Source: Pyxidicoccus sp. MSG2
Lineage (GTDB): Bacteria; Myxococcota; Myxococcia; Myxococcales; Myxococcaceae
Assembly (NCBI RefSeq): GCF_026626705.1
Contig: NZ_JAPNKC010000001.1
Coordinates: 1 to 64,000 of the forward strand
Direction of reading: 5' to 3'
DNA length: 64,000 bases
Shown: positions 25,628 through 34,410 of the stretch, piece by piece
How positions within the stretch are numbered: position 1 is the first letter of the stretch
How the letters are laid out: every line of letters starts with the position of its first letter
Position numbers and translations under genes: made by a program
Notes under the pieces: model-generated
What the model saw: the letters and a program-made list of their open reading frames with translations, nothing else
Databases searched by the model: none
Told to the model about the DNA's origin: nothing

Positions 25628-26887
25628 ATGCGCCGAACGATGGGGCCACTCCTTCTCCTGCTCATCCTCGTCACCGCGTGTGGCCACCCCGTGGACACGA
25701 CGTACGCGGGCGAGCCGCTCGTCACGCTGCGGGGTGAGGCGAGCCTCTCCGCCACCGACCGGCCCGACGGCCCGGTGCGCCTGACGCTCGCGTGGTACTC
25801 CGGCCTGGTGGACGACACCGCGGCGCTGCCGAGCGCCCCCGCGTCCATCCTCACCGAGGACATCGCGTTCCAGGCCACCTTCCCCGCGGACTTCGCGCTG
25901 CCCCTCACCCAGCCTCCACCCGAGGGCGCTCGCGTGGCGGTGGGAGGCCGTATCCGCGGACGCGCCGCGACAGGCTTCCTGCTCGCGTACCGCGACGTGA
26001 ATGACAACCACCGGCTCGACCCGCTCCCGGCCAGCGGTGGCGGGCCCTCGAGGGACAGGGTGGTGGGCTCGTCATGGGGCGGGATGGAGTCGTACGTGCT
26101 GCTGTACCTCGAAGAGTCCCAGGACGCGGACACGGGCCTACGGCGTGGCTTCAACCTCCTGCACGTCACCGTCGAGGGCGCCAGCGTCGTGCCACTCGGC
26201 ACGACCCTTCCGCTCGCACTGAGCGCGGGCAGCGCACAGCTGGACCTGCTCGCGTGCGAGGTCGCCTGGGACAGCGCTCCGGAGTCGGAGCCTCCGTGCG
26301 GCCTGTCCTTCGAGCCACCGCCACCGCCTCCGGGAACGTTGCGGGTGGAGGGTGTGGTGTCCCTCGCGGGCCGCGCGGTGACGGTCCGTCTCGCCGTCGT
26401 GAAGGATGATGAGTACCTCGATGACGCCACCGTCACCCTGGCCGGGCGCCCGGTGCCCTACGTGCGCGAGCGCTTCGCCTATTACCTCGAAGAGGCGGAT
26501 TCCACGCTGCTCACCGAGGGCGGCACCGTGGAGCTGGTGGTCCGCAGGGAGGACTCCGTCACCCGCCGCCTCCTCACCATCCCCGACGGCTTTTCCATCA
26601 CCTCGCCAGCGGCAGGAGCCCAGGTGAAGAGCGGCACGGAGCTGGACGTGGCATGGACGAAGGCCCCCGGTGCCGCCGCCTACGCCGTGACGTTGGAGGC
26701 GCCGGAGGAGGATGGCTCACTGACCCGCGCCTACACGTCCGAGACGCTCACGACGCTGCTGCCCTTCTCGTACGTGGGGGAGGTCACCCTCCGCGTCGCC
26801 GCCGCAACGCAGGCCCCGGACCGTGAGCGGCTGGGGTGGATTGAAGTCGAGAACGTGCGCACGCGGCCGCTCACCTTCGTGCCCTGA
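25628..26887 (+). CDS. Lipoprotein 1 of the sigma/caspase cluster
   Basis: 419 residues with a lipobox (LVTAC). After it comes a domain with LTLAWYSGL, ILTEDIAFQATFP and LAYRDVNDNHRLDP, then a Pro-rich linker (about 235-242) and a C-terminal module with beta-sandwich features (ITSPAAGAQVKSGTELDVAW). It is a clear paralogue of the next gene, which has the same motifs in the same order. GAGAGGA lies about 9 bases before the ATG; 14 bases separate it from the caspase-like gene, so it is in the same operon. No described family recognised; role at the cell surface is likely. Confidence 0.75.
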   Translation: MRRTMGPLLLLLILVTACGHPVDTTYAGEPLVTLRGEASLSATDRPDGPVRLTLAWYSGLVDDTAALPSAPASILTEDIAFQATFPADFALPLTQPPPEGARVAVGGRIRGRAATGFLLAYRDVNDNHRLDPLPASGGGPSRDRVVGSSWGGMESYVLLYLEESQDADTGLRRGFNLLHVTVEGASVVPLGTTLPLALSAGSAQLDLLACEVAWDSAPESEPPCGLSFEPPPPPPGTLRVEGVVSLAGRAVTVRLAVVKDDEYLDDATVTLAGRPVPYVRERFAYYLEEADSTLLTEGGTVELVVRREDSVTRRLLTIPDGFSITSPAAGAQVKSGTELDVAWTKAPGAAAYAVTLEAPEEDGSLTRAYTSETLTTLLPFSYVGEVTLRVAAATQAPDRERLGWIEVENVRTRPLTFVP

Positions 26888-26897
26888 AGAAAAAAGC

Positions 26898-26929
26898 GGT
26901 TCCCAAAAATAATGGGTCGCCCGGTCTTC
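26898..26929 (+). promoter_or_regulatory. Predicted ECF promoter of the second lipoprotein gene
   Basis: GGTTCCCA (26898-26905), 16 bases, CGGTCTTC (26922-26929), 53 bases before the ATG. Both blocks and the spacing are identical to those at 22717-22748; the spacer sequences differ, so this is not just a recent duplication. Confidence 0.7.
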
Positions 26930-26982
26930 AAGACGTGAGCGCCTCGCAGCCGCGGGGCCTCTCTCTCGAACCGGAGTCCCGA

Positions 26983-28827
26983 ATGTTCGCTGCACGCCGC
27001 GGTTTCCGCAGTCTCTCGCTCCTCGCCCTCCTCTCCCTCTCCGCCTGCGAACCCACGGAGCCGGGCCCCATCCAGACCCCGCCCCCGGCGAAAGCACCCG
27101 AAGCCAGGCTCGAAGGCGAGCTCATGCTGACGCCGGGCACCGAGCTGGGCGGCCCCGTCCGCCTCGCGCTCGCGTGGTACCCCACCCTGCTCGCCGGGGA
27201 CTCCGGCACGATGACCCGACCCGCCGGCATCGTCACCGAGGACATCGCCTACTCGGGCGGCTTCCCCGCGCGCTACACCTTCGACGTGAAGCACGCGCCG
27301 CCCGCGGAGGCGCTGGTGCAGCTCGGCGACGGGATGCAGGGCAAGGGCGCGGTGGGAATCCTCCTCGCGTACAACGACGGCAACGGCAACGCCGCGCTGG
27401 ACACCATCCCCGCGGACGGCACCCCGGTGGACCACGTGCTGGGGGCCTCGCTCGTGTGGACACGTCCTCCCGCCTTCATGGTGGTCTACCTCGACTCCGC
27501 GCAGGCGCCCGCGACGGGGCTGAAGCAGGGCTTCAACCTGGTGCGCATCAGCGACAACCTCACGTCCGACGTGGTGCCGCTCACCACCCCCATCCCGCTG
27601 GCGCTGCACGACGACCCGCTGCTCGACGCGTTCGTCTGCGAGGCGGCGTGGGACGACACCGCGGAGCAGGCCCCTTGCGGCCTGCCCGGCCATGAGGAGC
27701 CCGTCGAGGGCGTGCTCTCGCTCACCGGTGGGGCCGTCATCGACGGCAACCGGCTCGACGTGTCGCTCGCCGTGCACCGGGACGAAGAGGCGGTGACGGA
27801 CGCGGAGGTGACGGTGGGTGACTTCGTCGCCACGTACGACGCGGCGCGGGGCCGCTACACGCTCCACCTGGACGACGCCTCGGCGGTGGTCGAGAGCGGC
27901 CTTGTCACGCTGGTTGCCCGCCAGGGTGACGCCGCGGTGGGGCGGACGGTGGTGGTGCCCTCGGACTTCCGGGTGACCTGGCCGACAACGCCAGCGAGCT
28001 ACAGCCCCGGCGCCGAAGTGCAGGCGGCGTGGTCGAAGTCGCAGGGTGCGTCGGACTACTCGGTGCGGGTGGTCGCCGGGGACCAGGTGCTCGCGTCCGA
28101 GCTGACGCAGAAGCAGTCGCTGAAGCTCGCGACCGAGTCGTACGCGGGCGCCGCGGTGCTGCGCATCGAAGCCGTCGACGCGAGCGACGGGCTGGTGATG
28201 CGCCGGGTGCGCGAGGTGCCCATCGCCTTCACCCCGTGCGACACCGTGACGGACGGCAGCGGCCTGACGGCGGACGGCTACTTCCTGCAGTACGTCCGGA
28301 ACATCTTCGGCGAGGAGTCGAGCGAGGTGTTCGCCGACGTGAAGGACGACGGAGTGTCAGTGACGGACGCCAGGGTGACGCTCAGCGGGTGGGACGTGCC
28401 GTATGTGCGGGAGGTGGGCGGCTTCCAGAACGGCTTCGTCACGCTGGGCGGCGGCGTGGGGCTCGGTGACACGGTGGAGCTGCGGGTGATGCGCCAGGGC
28501 GAGGTGCTGTGCCGCACCCTCACCCTGCCGGGGGACTTCGCCCTGGACCTGAAGGGCGCCTCGTCCCGTCCTTCAGGCTCGCCCCTGAGCATGAATTGGA
28601 CCCGCTCCGAGGGCGCCGTGCAGTACGAGCTGTGGCTCGGCAAGACGTTCCACGAGCCCATCTACTCGGCGAGCACCAACGAGCTCGAATACACCTTCGA
28701 GCAGATCGACTACGTCGGTGAGCTCAACCTGCGCTTCTCCGCCGTCGCGCACCCGGCGCACAACGACACCCTGGGCTGGATGGATGTGAAGCGGACGCGC
28801 CTGGGCGGCGCCACCTTCACGGAGTGA
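26983..28827 (+). CDS. Lipoprotein 2 of the sigma/caspase cluster
   Basis: 614 residues with a lipobox (SLSAC). N-terminal region matches lipoprotein 1 (LALAWYPTL, GIVTEDIAYSGGFP, LLAYNDGNGNAALD, KQGFNLVRISD). It has two copies of the C-terminal module where lipoprotein 1 has one: each has a VTL or VTVG segment, a Pro-rich turn and a strand pair ending in a tryptophan with KS or RSEGA (about 345-430 and 530-614). ATG 26983 has GGAG at 7 bases; a GTG at 26935 is less likely. It has its own copy of the ECF promoter and a strong terminator behind it. Confidence 0.75.
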   Translation: MFAARRGFRSLSLLALLSLSACEPTEPGPIQTPPPAKAPEARLEGELMLTPGTELGGPVRLALAWYPTLLAGDSGTMTRPAGIVTEDIAYSGGFPARYTFDVKHAPPAEALVQLGDGMQGKGAVGILLAYNDGNGNAALDTIPADGTPVDHVLGASLVWTRPPAFMVVYLDSAQAPATGLKQGFNLVRISDNLTSDVVPLTTPIPLALHDDPLLDAFVCEAAWDDTAEQAPCGLPGHEEPVEGVLSLTGGAVIDGNRLDVSLAVHRDEEAVTDAEVTVGDFVATYDAARGRYTLHLDDASAVVESGLVTLVARQGDAAVGRTVVVPSDFRVTWPTTPASYSPGAEVQAAWSKSQGASDYSVRVVAGDQVLASELTQKQSLKLATESYAGAAVLRIEAVDASDGLVMRRVREVPIAFTPCDTVTDGSGLTADGYFLQYVRNIFGEESSEVFADVKDDGVSVTDARVTLSGWDVPYVREVGGFQNGFVTLGGGVGLGDTVELRVMRQGEVLCRTLTLPGDFALDLKGASSRPSGSPLSMNWTRSEGAVQYELWLGKTFHEPIYSASTNELEYTFEQIDYVGELNLRFSAVAHPAHNDTLGWMDVKRTRLGGATFTE

Positions 28828-28850
28828 CGACTCCCACCTGGAGCCGCCAG

Positions 28851-28888
28851 GCGGGTGGCGGAGCCTGTTCCGGGGCTCCGCCACCCGC
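28851..28888 (+). terminator. Strong terminator hairpin closing the sigma/caspase cluster
   Basis: Perfect 15-bp stem (28851-28865 with 28874-28888), 8-base loop, 24 bases after the stop of lipoprotein 2. Followed by GGCCATTTG. Confidence 0.75.
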
Positions 28889-28998
28889 GGCCATTTGTAG
28901 CGCCCGAAGTCACAGCGGGGCCCGGCGTGTGGCATGTGGCGCTACCTGGCCCGTGAAAGGCCCCTGCCCTCCCTTCCCGGCCGGGCTGCTCCCGAGGG

Positions 28999-29014
28999 TG
29001 GCACCCGGGCTGCA
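28999..29014 (+). promoter_or_regulatory. Possible sigma-54 promoter of the Ser/Thr kinase gene
   Basis: TGGCACCCGGGCTGCA matches the TGGCAC-N5-TTGCW consensus except for one base, with GG and GC in the required spacing. It is 103 bases before the GTG start. Myxobacteria use many sigma-54 promoters. Chance matches in high-GC DNA are possible. Confidence 0.4.
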
Positions 29015-29116
29015 CGGAGGGCGCCCGTGGTGCGTCCCGGTCCCCAAGAAAAGAGAACACGGGCAGGAACCCCGGGGTTTTCTGACCCGCCATCGTCCCT
29101 GGTAGCTTCGGCGGGC

Positions 29117-31012
29117 GTGAGCGAGCCCCGTCACATCCCATTCGGCAAGTACGAGCTCCAGGAGCGCCTGGGGAGCGGCGGCATGGCCGTCGTGTATCGG
29201 GCGCTCTACACGGCGGCTCCTGGCGTCACGAAGCCCGTGGTCATCAAGCGCGTGCTGGGCACCTACGCGGAGGACCCGGCCTTCGTGGAGATGTTCCTCA
29301 ACGAGGCCCGCATTTCGGTCGGGCTGAGCCACGGCAACATCGTGCAGGTGTTCGACTTCGGGAAGGTCGACGGCGAGTACTTCCTGGCCATGGAGTTGGT
29401 GGACGGGCACACGCTGGGGCGGGTGCTCAAGGCGGCGAAGGTGAAGGGCCTGGCCTGCCTCCCCGCGCCGCTGGCGGTGGGCATCGCCCTGGAGATGTGC
29501 CGGGGCCTGCACCACGCCCACACCCGCCTGGACGCGCGCGGCGAGCCGCTTGGCGTGGTGCACCGGGACCTCTCTCCGGACAACGTCCTCCTGAGCTACG
29601 AGGGCGAGGTGAAGCTCACCGACTTCGGCATCGCCAAGGCGCGACTCAAGGGCCGGCCGGAGACGGAGGTGGGCATCGTCAAGGGCAAGTACCTGTACTT
29701 CTCGCCGGAGCAGGCACGGGGCGAGGCGCTGGACGCCCGCTCCGACGTGTACACGGTGGGTTCGGTGCTGTACCAGATGCTCTGCGGCCAGCGCCCGGCG
29801 GATGGCAGCGAGTTCGAGGTGATGCGCAAGATCTCCGAGGGAGAGCTCACCCCCGCGCTGTCCCTCAACCCCACGCTGGACTCCGACCTGCAGGGCATCC
29901 TCCGGCTCGCGTTGGCCACCTCGCGCGAGAAGCGCTACCTGAGCGCGGAGGCCCTGCAGCAGTCACTGTCCGACTGGATGGGGTTCCGCGCGCCGCGCTT
30001 CCCGGCCAACGCGCGCAAGCACTTCATGGGCTGGTTGTTCCAGGAGGAGCTCACCGCGCTGAAGCGGGCACCGCAGATTCCGGCGGACTTCCTGTCGCAG
30101 CTCCAGGCCTGGCGCGGCAGGAGCGCCGCGATGCCCGTGCAGGACGGCGCCCCCCGGTCGATGACGCCCATGAGCCCGCCCCGGGCATCTCCGCTGGGCA
30201 GGCCCGCGCTCGCGGTGGACGGAGTCTCCGCGACCCAGGTTGCGAAAGAGGCCGCGCGCCCGCCCGTGCCGCCCGCATCCGCGAGCACTCCGGATGCGCC
30301 GGGCACGGGGCCCACCCACGCGAACCTGCGCTCGCGCTTCCGTGCGCACCTGCTGCGCCGCCCGGCCATGGTGAAGGGAGTCCTGGGCGCACTGGCCGTG
30401 GGCATCGTGAGCCTGGTGGGAACGACGGTGGTCCGGGGCGCGCGGGAAGAGCAGCGGCCGGATTCGCCTCCGGTGGTTGCTACGCCGCCCCGCTCGCCGG
30501 AGCCTTCCACCGCGACACCCTCTACCGCGACGCCCGGGGGCGCAACGGCGGCCACCGCGACGCCCCCCACCGCGACGGGCGTCGAGGCGATGCCCACGGG
30601 TGCGACCAGCGCCACGGGGACGCCCTCCGACGCGATGCCCGCGGGTGCAACCACCGACACCGGGACGCCCTCCGACGCGCCCCCTTCCACGGCAACCGCG
30701 CCCGACCCCGCTCCTGGCGCCACCGAGCCCTCCTCCCCCGAGGACGAGACGCGTCTCGCGCTGGAGAACGGGCTGTATTGGACCTCGCGCGCTGACGACA
30801 ACCGGGCCCTGGGGTGGTTCCAGCAATGCCTGCGGTTCGACAAATCCCAGGCGCGGTGTCACCTCGAATTGGCTCGCATCTACTCGCGCCGGGGCGCGAT
30901 ACGGGATGCAATGAAACACTTCACCTCTCACCTCGCCCTGGAGTCCGAAGGACCCTCGGCGGACGAGGCGCGCAGGTACCTGAAGCTGTACGCAGGCTCG
31001 GACCCTCCGTAA
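29117..31012 (+). CDS. Ser/Thr protein kinase with C-terminal membrane anchor
   Basis: 631 residues. The kinase domain (about 11-290) is complete: glycine loop LGSGGMAVV, catalytic lysine Lys44 in [17 protein letters not shown], and the SPEQARGE segment of bacterial Hanks kinases. After it come a Pro/Ala linker, one membrane helix (about 420-440), a long Thr/Ala/Pro-rich repeat stretch (about 455-540) and a TPR-like C-terminal part (about 545-631, [25 protein letters not shown] in blocks) on the far side of the membrane. GTG 29117 matches the usual start just before [10 protein letters not shown]. It could phosphorylate targets read by the FHA protein, but there is no direct evidence. Confidence 0.92.
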   Translation: MSEPRHIPFGKYELQERLGSGGMAVVYRALYTAAPGVTKPVVIKRVLGTYAEDPAFVEMFLNEARISVGLSHGNIVQVFDFGKVDGEYFLAMELVDGHTLGRVLKAAKVKGLACLPAPLAVGIALEMCRGLHHAHTRLDARGEPLGVVHRDLSPDNVLLSYEGEVKLTDFGIAKARLKGRPETEVGIVKGKYLYFSPEQARGEALDARSDVYTVGSVLYQMLCGQRPADGSEFEVMRKISEGELTPALSLNPTLDSDLQGILRLALATSREKRYLSAEALQQSLSDWMGFRAPRFPANARKHFMGWLFQEELTALKRAPQIPADFLSQLQAWRGRSAAMPVQDGAPRSMTPMSPPRASPLGRPALAVDGVSATQVAKEAARPPVPPASASTPDAPGTGPTHANLRSRFRAHLLRRPAMVKGVLGALAVGIVSLVGTTVVRGAREEQRPDSPPVVATPPRSPEPSTATPSTATPGGATAATATPPTATGVEAMPTGATSATGTPSDAMPAGATTDTGTPSDAPPSTATAPDPAPGATEPSSPEDETRLALENGLYWTSRADDNRALGWFQQCLRFDKSQARCHLELARIYSRRGAIRDAMKHFTSHLALESEGPSADEARRYLKLYAGSDPP

Positions 31013-31096
31013 TGCCTTTCGGCCACACTGGAGTCGCACTTTTGTCTGACGCGCTTCGTGTGGTGCAAGCCAAAGGGATTGCGATACACAGACGGC

Positions 31097-31723
31097 ATGT
31101 CCCCATCCATTTCGCGTGTCGTGACCGCTGTCGCGTGCTCCCTCTTCCTGTCCGCGAGCCTGACGGCCTGTGGTGATGACGAGATCAGCTCCGACGAGCA
31201 GGCCCGGCGTGCCTACCTGGGTCTCGACAAATCGGTGAGCAAGGCCCTGCAGCTCGGCTTCTCCGGCTTCAACGCCGCGTCGAGCGCGAACATCCCGGCC
31301 CAGTCGGCGTCCGGCGACGAGACCGGGACGCTGGTCATCACCGGGCAGGTGGACCAGGGCTCCTCGGCCAACAAGGGGATGCGGCTGCGCGAGGGAATGA
31401 CCAGCTACTCCGACGGGGAGATTGACGTGGGCGAGGACGAGGACCCGGTGAACATCACCTACGCGTCCACCACCGACCAGACGGCCCAGCCGGAGCTGAC
31501 CCTCCAGCTGCGGAACATCCCCAACGGCACCTTCACCGGGACGCTCGTGGGCACCTTCCAGATGACCGGAGACCTGGAGGGCGACGTCACCCTGAACCTG
31601 AACCTGACCGGTGAAATCGAGGACGACGGCACCGGCAACGTCCAGCGCAAGGCGGGCAGCACCCGGGTGACGGGCACCGCCACCTCCGGTGACGGCACCT
31701 ATAACGTCGACGTCACGCGGTAG
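31097..31723 (+). CDS. Hypothetical lipoprotein
   Basis: 208 residues with a lipobox (SLTAC). The mature part is acidic and beta-rich, with repeated Thr/Gly strands (TFTGTLVGTFQMTGDLEGDV). No family recognised. ATG 31097 is chosen because it gives a normal lipoprotein signal; an upstream in-frame GTG at 31058 does not. It converges on the pirin gene with 15 bases between stops. Confidence 0.7.
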   Translation: MSPSISRVVTAVACSLFLSASLTACGDDEISSDEQARRAYLGLDKSVSKALQLGFSGFNAASSANIPAQSASGDETGTLVITGQVDQGSSANKGMRLREGMTSYSDGEIDVGEDEDPVNITYASTTDQTAQPELTLQLRNIPNGTFTGTLVGTFQMTGDLEGDVTLNLNLTGEIEDDGTGNVQRKAGSTRVTGTATSGDGTYNVDVTR

Positions 31724-31738
31724 CCGCCGCGCGACGCC

Positions 31739-32689
31739 TCACGGGTAGCGCGCGACGCCGGAGGGCTCGGGCTCCGGGAGCGGGATGAAGTCCGTCTCGC
31801 CGGGGACCGCGGCCATGCGGCCGGACTTCCAGTCCTCCTTCGCCTGCTCGATTCGCTCACGCGAGCTGGAGACGAAGTTCCACCAGATGTGGCGCGGCCC
31901 ATCCATGGGCTCGCCGCCGAAGAGAAGCACGCGACCTCCCGCCTGCGCCGAGGCGGTGACCACCACCTCCGCGCCGGGCCGGAAGATGAGCAACTGCCCC
32001 GGCCCGTACGTCTGTCCCTCGAGCTCGACCAGGCCCTCCGCCACGTACGCCGCGCGCTCCTCGTGGCTCGCACGGACCTGAAGCCGCGCGCCGGCCGCGA
32101 GCACCGCGTCCGCGTAGAACAGCTCCGACAGCGTGCTCACGGGAGAGCGTGCGCCATACAGGCCTCCGGCAATCACCCGCACGCGCGCCCCGGCGTCCTC
32201 CACCACGGGCAGCGCCTCCGCGGGCGTGTGGGCGAAGCCGGGCGCAATCTCCTCGTGCGTCTTCGGCGCGGCCACCCATATCTGGATGCCGTAGAGCTTC
32301 CCGCCCGACGCGCGCAGCCCCGGGGGCGTGCGCTCGGAGTGGGTGATGCCGCGTCCGGCCACCATCCAGTTCACCGCGCCGGGCTGGATGGTCTGCACCG
32401 TCCCCAGACTGTCCCGGTGGAGGACCTGACCCTCGAAGAGGTACGTCACGGTGGCCAGGCCGATGTGCGGATGCGGCCGCACGTCCAGCCCGTGCCCGGA
32501 GCGGAACACCGCCGGCCCCATCTGGTCGAAGAAGATGAAGGGGCCCACCATGCGGCGCCGCATCGAGGGCAGCGCCCGGCGCACCTCGAAGCCGTCACCG
32601 AGGTCGCGCGTGCGCGGCATGATGATGGTCTCCAGCGCGGAGCTGGGATCCGGGTCGACAAAGGGCTCGTCGGGCATCTGCCAGGCCAT
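31739..32689 (-). CDS. Pirin family protein
   Basis: 316 residues of the bicupin pirin family. The N-terminal cupin has the metal-binding block [19 protein letters not shown] (His residues and Glu) and the [10 protein letters not shown] segment; the C-terminal cupin carries [20 protein letters not shown] in blocks, typical of the family. Pirins are iron-binding; some oxidise quercetin, others act as regulators, and the role here is not determined. ATG 32689 has GGAG at 10 bases; ATG 32677 is an alternative. A 6-bp stem hairpin (32721-32736) lies in its leader. Confidence 0.9.
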   Translation of the reverse strand: MAWQMPDEPFVDPDPSSALETIIMPRTRDLGDGFEVRRALPSMRRRMVGPFIFFDQMGPAVFRSGHGLDVRPHPHIGLATVTYLFEGQVLHRDSLGTVQTIQPGAVNWMVAGRGITHSERTPPGLRASGGKLYGIQIWVAAPKTHEEIAPGFAHTPAEALPVVEDAGARVRVIAGGLYGARSPVSTLSELFYADAVLAAGARLQVRASHEERAAYVAEGLVELEGQTYGPGQLLIFRPGAEVVVTASAQAGGRVLLFGGEPMDGPRHIWWNFVSSSRERIEQAKEDWKSGRMAAVPGETDFIPLPEPEPSGVARYP

Positions 32690-32782
32690 GGGCTCGCGTC
32701 TCCACGAAGGTCGGTGCGTCCGTGCCGGAGGGCACGTCGGGACTGTTATCGCCCGTTGCCCTCCTTCCTGCACGAGGAACGC

Positions 32783-34198
32783 TCAAGGCACCTGCGAGGA
32801 AGTCCCATCCACGCCAGAGACGCTCTTCCACTCCGTCAAGTCGCGAACTTCCTTCGGGTCCGCCTTGAGCAACCCACCCTTGGCGTAGCGGTTCCGGTCC
32901 ATGCGCAGCCCGGGCCGGTGCTTGCCGAGCCTCACCAGGTTCCGGCCCCGGACGACATTCTCGCGGACCGTCACATTCTCGCTGGGCGCGTTGTTGGCCC
33001 CCAGGCCGACCATCAGCCCGTAGCCCTCCGTCTTGTCGATGCTGTTGCCCACCACCGCCACGTCCTTCGCGTTCTCCACCCGGATGCCGGTGCCGTCACC
33101 GCCGCCCTGCTTCGAGATGTCGGTGATGCGGTTGTCCTTCACCTCCACCGCGCTCGGGCTCGGCTGGTTCCCATCCTTCACGCCACCGACGGAGATGCCC
33201 CGCCCCGCGTCGGAGATGCGGTTGTCCTCCACGCGGACATTCTTCGCGGAGTAGTGGACCACCACCGCCTCACCCGCGGACGTGGCCGACTTCCGGAAGC
33301 CGTGCATGTCGTTGTCGCGGATGACCACGTTGCTGCACGTCTTGATGTCCACCGCGTTCTCGTCGTTCGAATAGAGCCGGTTCTTCTCGACGAGCAGCCC
33401 GCGCGCGGGCGCCTGCCCGGCCCGGTCCGGCTTGAGGCACTGCACCGAATCACCCGAGTTGTCGTGGATGTCGTTGTCGCGGACGGTGATGTCGCGCGAC
33501 GTCGCCTGGACGACCACGCCGTGCGAGTCGCCCCGGGGCTTCTTCCGGAAGTCGTGGATGTTGTTGCCCTCGATGGTGACGTCATGCGCGCCGCCGAACG
33601 TGGTGACGCCGCCGCCCAGGGTGCCGTCATGGACGTGCGAGCCCGCCAACACGGAGCCCTCGGTGTTCCCCTCGAAGATGACGGCGAAGCGCGGCTGGCC
33701 CTTCACGTCGATGTCGAAGCCATCCACAATCCAGTAGGGCTTGCGGAACTGCACGAGCGCCCCACCCTTGCCCGGGACGATTCTCGCGTGCCCCACGGCC
33801 TTCACGGTGATGGGCGCGTCCTTGCGTCCCGGCTTCACGTCGCCGTCGATGACGACGCTCTCCGCGTAGGCGCCCGGGAGGACCTTGATGGCCTCACCGG
33901 GCCCCACCGCACGCATGGCCCGGCGGATGGTGCGGAACGGCTTCGCCTTCGAGCCCTCCGCCGTGTCCGAGCCCGAGGTGCTCACGTACCACTCGCGGGA
34001 GAAGTGCTCCGGGCGCGAAGTGGAGGTGCCCGAGGGCATCCCCGACCCGCCCGTTCCCCGACTCGCCTCCTCGGCGCCCTGTTCCTGTCCGGTCTCGGGG
34101 AGCTGGACCCCTGCTTCGTCCGCGGTCTTCTGCACCTCGCTGCACGCGCCCAGCACCACGGTGAGGAGCCCCACCCCCATCCACATCGCTCGCTTCAT
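32783..34198 (-). CDS. Right-handed parallel beta-helix lipoprotein
   Basis: 471 residues, lipobox LGAC. After a low-complexity linker come DUF1565/pectate-lyase-like features: YVSTSGSDTAEGSKAKPF (the usual start of these proteins), then about 10 to 12 helical turns with repeated N-x-I or N-x-V steps (VTIEGNNIHDF, ITVRDNDIHDN, VRVEDNRISDA, VTVRENVVRG). Such proteins bind or cleave polysaccharides; no catalytic set could be named. GGAGG lies 8 bases before the ATG, which fixes the start well although the frame is open to 34453. Confidence 0.82.
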   Translation of the reverse strand: MKRAMWMGVGLLTVVLGACSEVQKTADEAGVQLPETGQEQGAEEASRGTGGSGMPSGTSTSRPEHFSREWYVSTSGSDTAEGSKAKPFRTIRRAMRAVGPGEAIKVLPGAYAESVVIDGDVKPGRKDAPITVKAVGHARIVPGKGGALVQFRKPYWIVDGFDIDVKGQPRFAVIFEGNTEGSVLAGSHVHDGTLGGGVTTFGGAHDVTIEGNNIHDFRKKPRGDSHGVVVQATSRDITVRDNDIHDNSGDSVQCLKPDRAGQAPARGLLVEKNRLYSNDENAVDIKTCSNVVIRDNDMHGFRKSATSAGEAVVVHYSAKNVRVEDNRISDAGRGISVGGVKDGNQPSPSAVEVKDNRITDISKQGGGDGTGIRVENAKDVAVVGNSIDKTEGYGLMVGLGANNAPSENVTVRENVVRGRNLVRLGKHRPGLRMDRNRYAKGGLLKADPKEVRDLTEWKSVSGVDGTSSQVP

Positions 34199-34210
34199 CG
34201 TGCGTCCCTC

Positions 34211-34347
34211 CTGTCCTGGAGGAGGGAGACCCCTTCCGGCGATTGTGAGCAGGGGGCACGACGTGCGCTCGCCTGTCCGTGAGGAGGGCGGCATTGGCGA
34301 GCAAGCGGCTCGATGAAAGCACTGCGCCCACCCGTCCGTGAGGAGGG
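34211..34347 (-). repeat. Three imperfect direct repeats in the leader of the beta-helix gene
   Basis: A block of the type CTGTCCGTGAGGAGGG starts at 34211 (variant), 34273 and 34332, with spacings of 62 and 59 bases; flanking GAGCA and GTGCGC segments recur as well. The copies repeat the CCTCC-rich leader of the gene on the minus strand. Confidence 0.5.
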
Positions 34348-34354
34348 TGGGCGC
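34324..34354 (-). terminator. Hairpin after the alpha-2-macroglobulin gene
   Basis: Perfect 10-bp stem (GCGCCCACCC and complement) with an 11-base loop, 56 bases beyond the stop at 34411. It includes one of the leader repeats. No T-run. Confidence 0.45.
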
Positions 34355-34410
34355 GGGTGAGCAGGCGGGCCGACGGGCGACATGCGCCCGCAGGCCCGCT
34401 CCCTTGGAGG

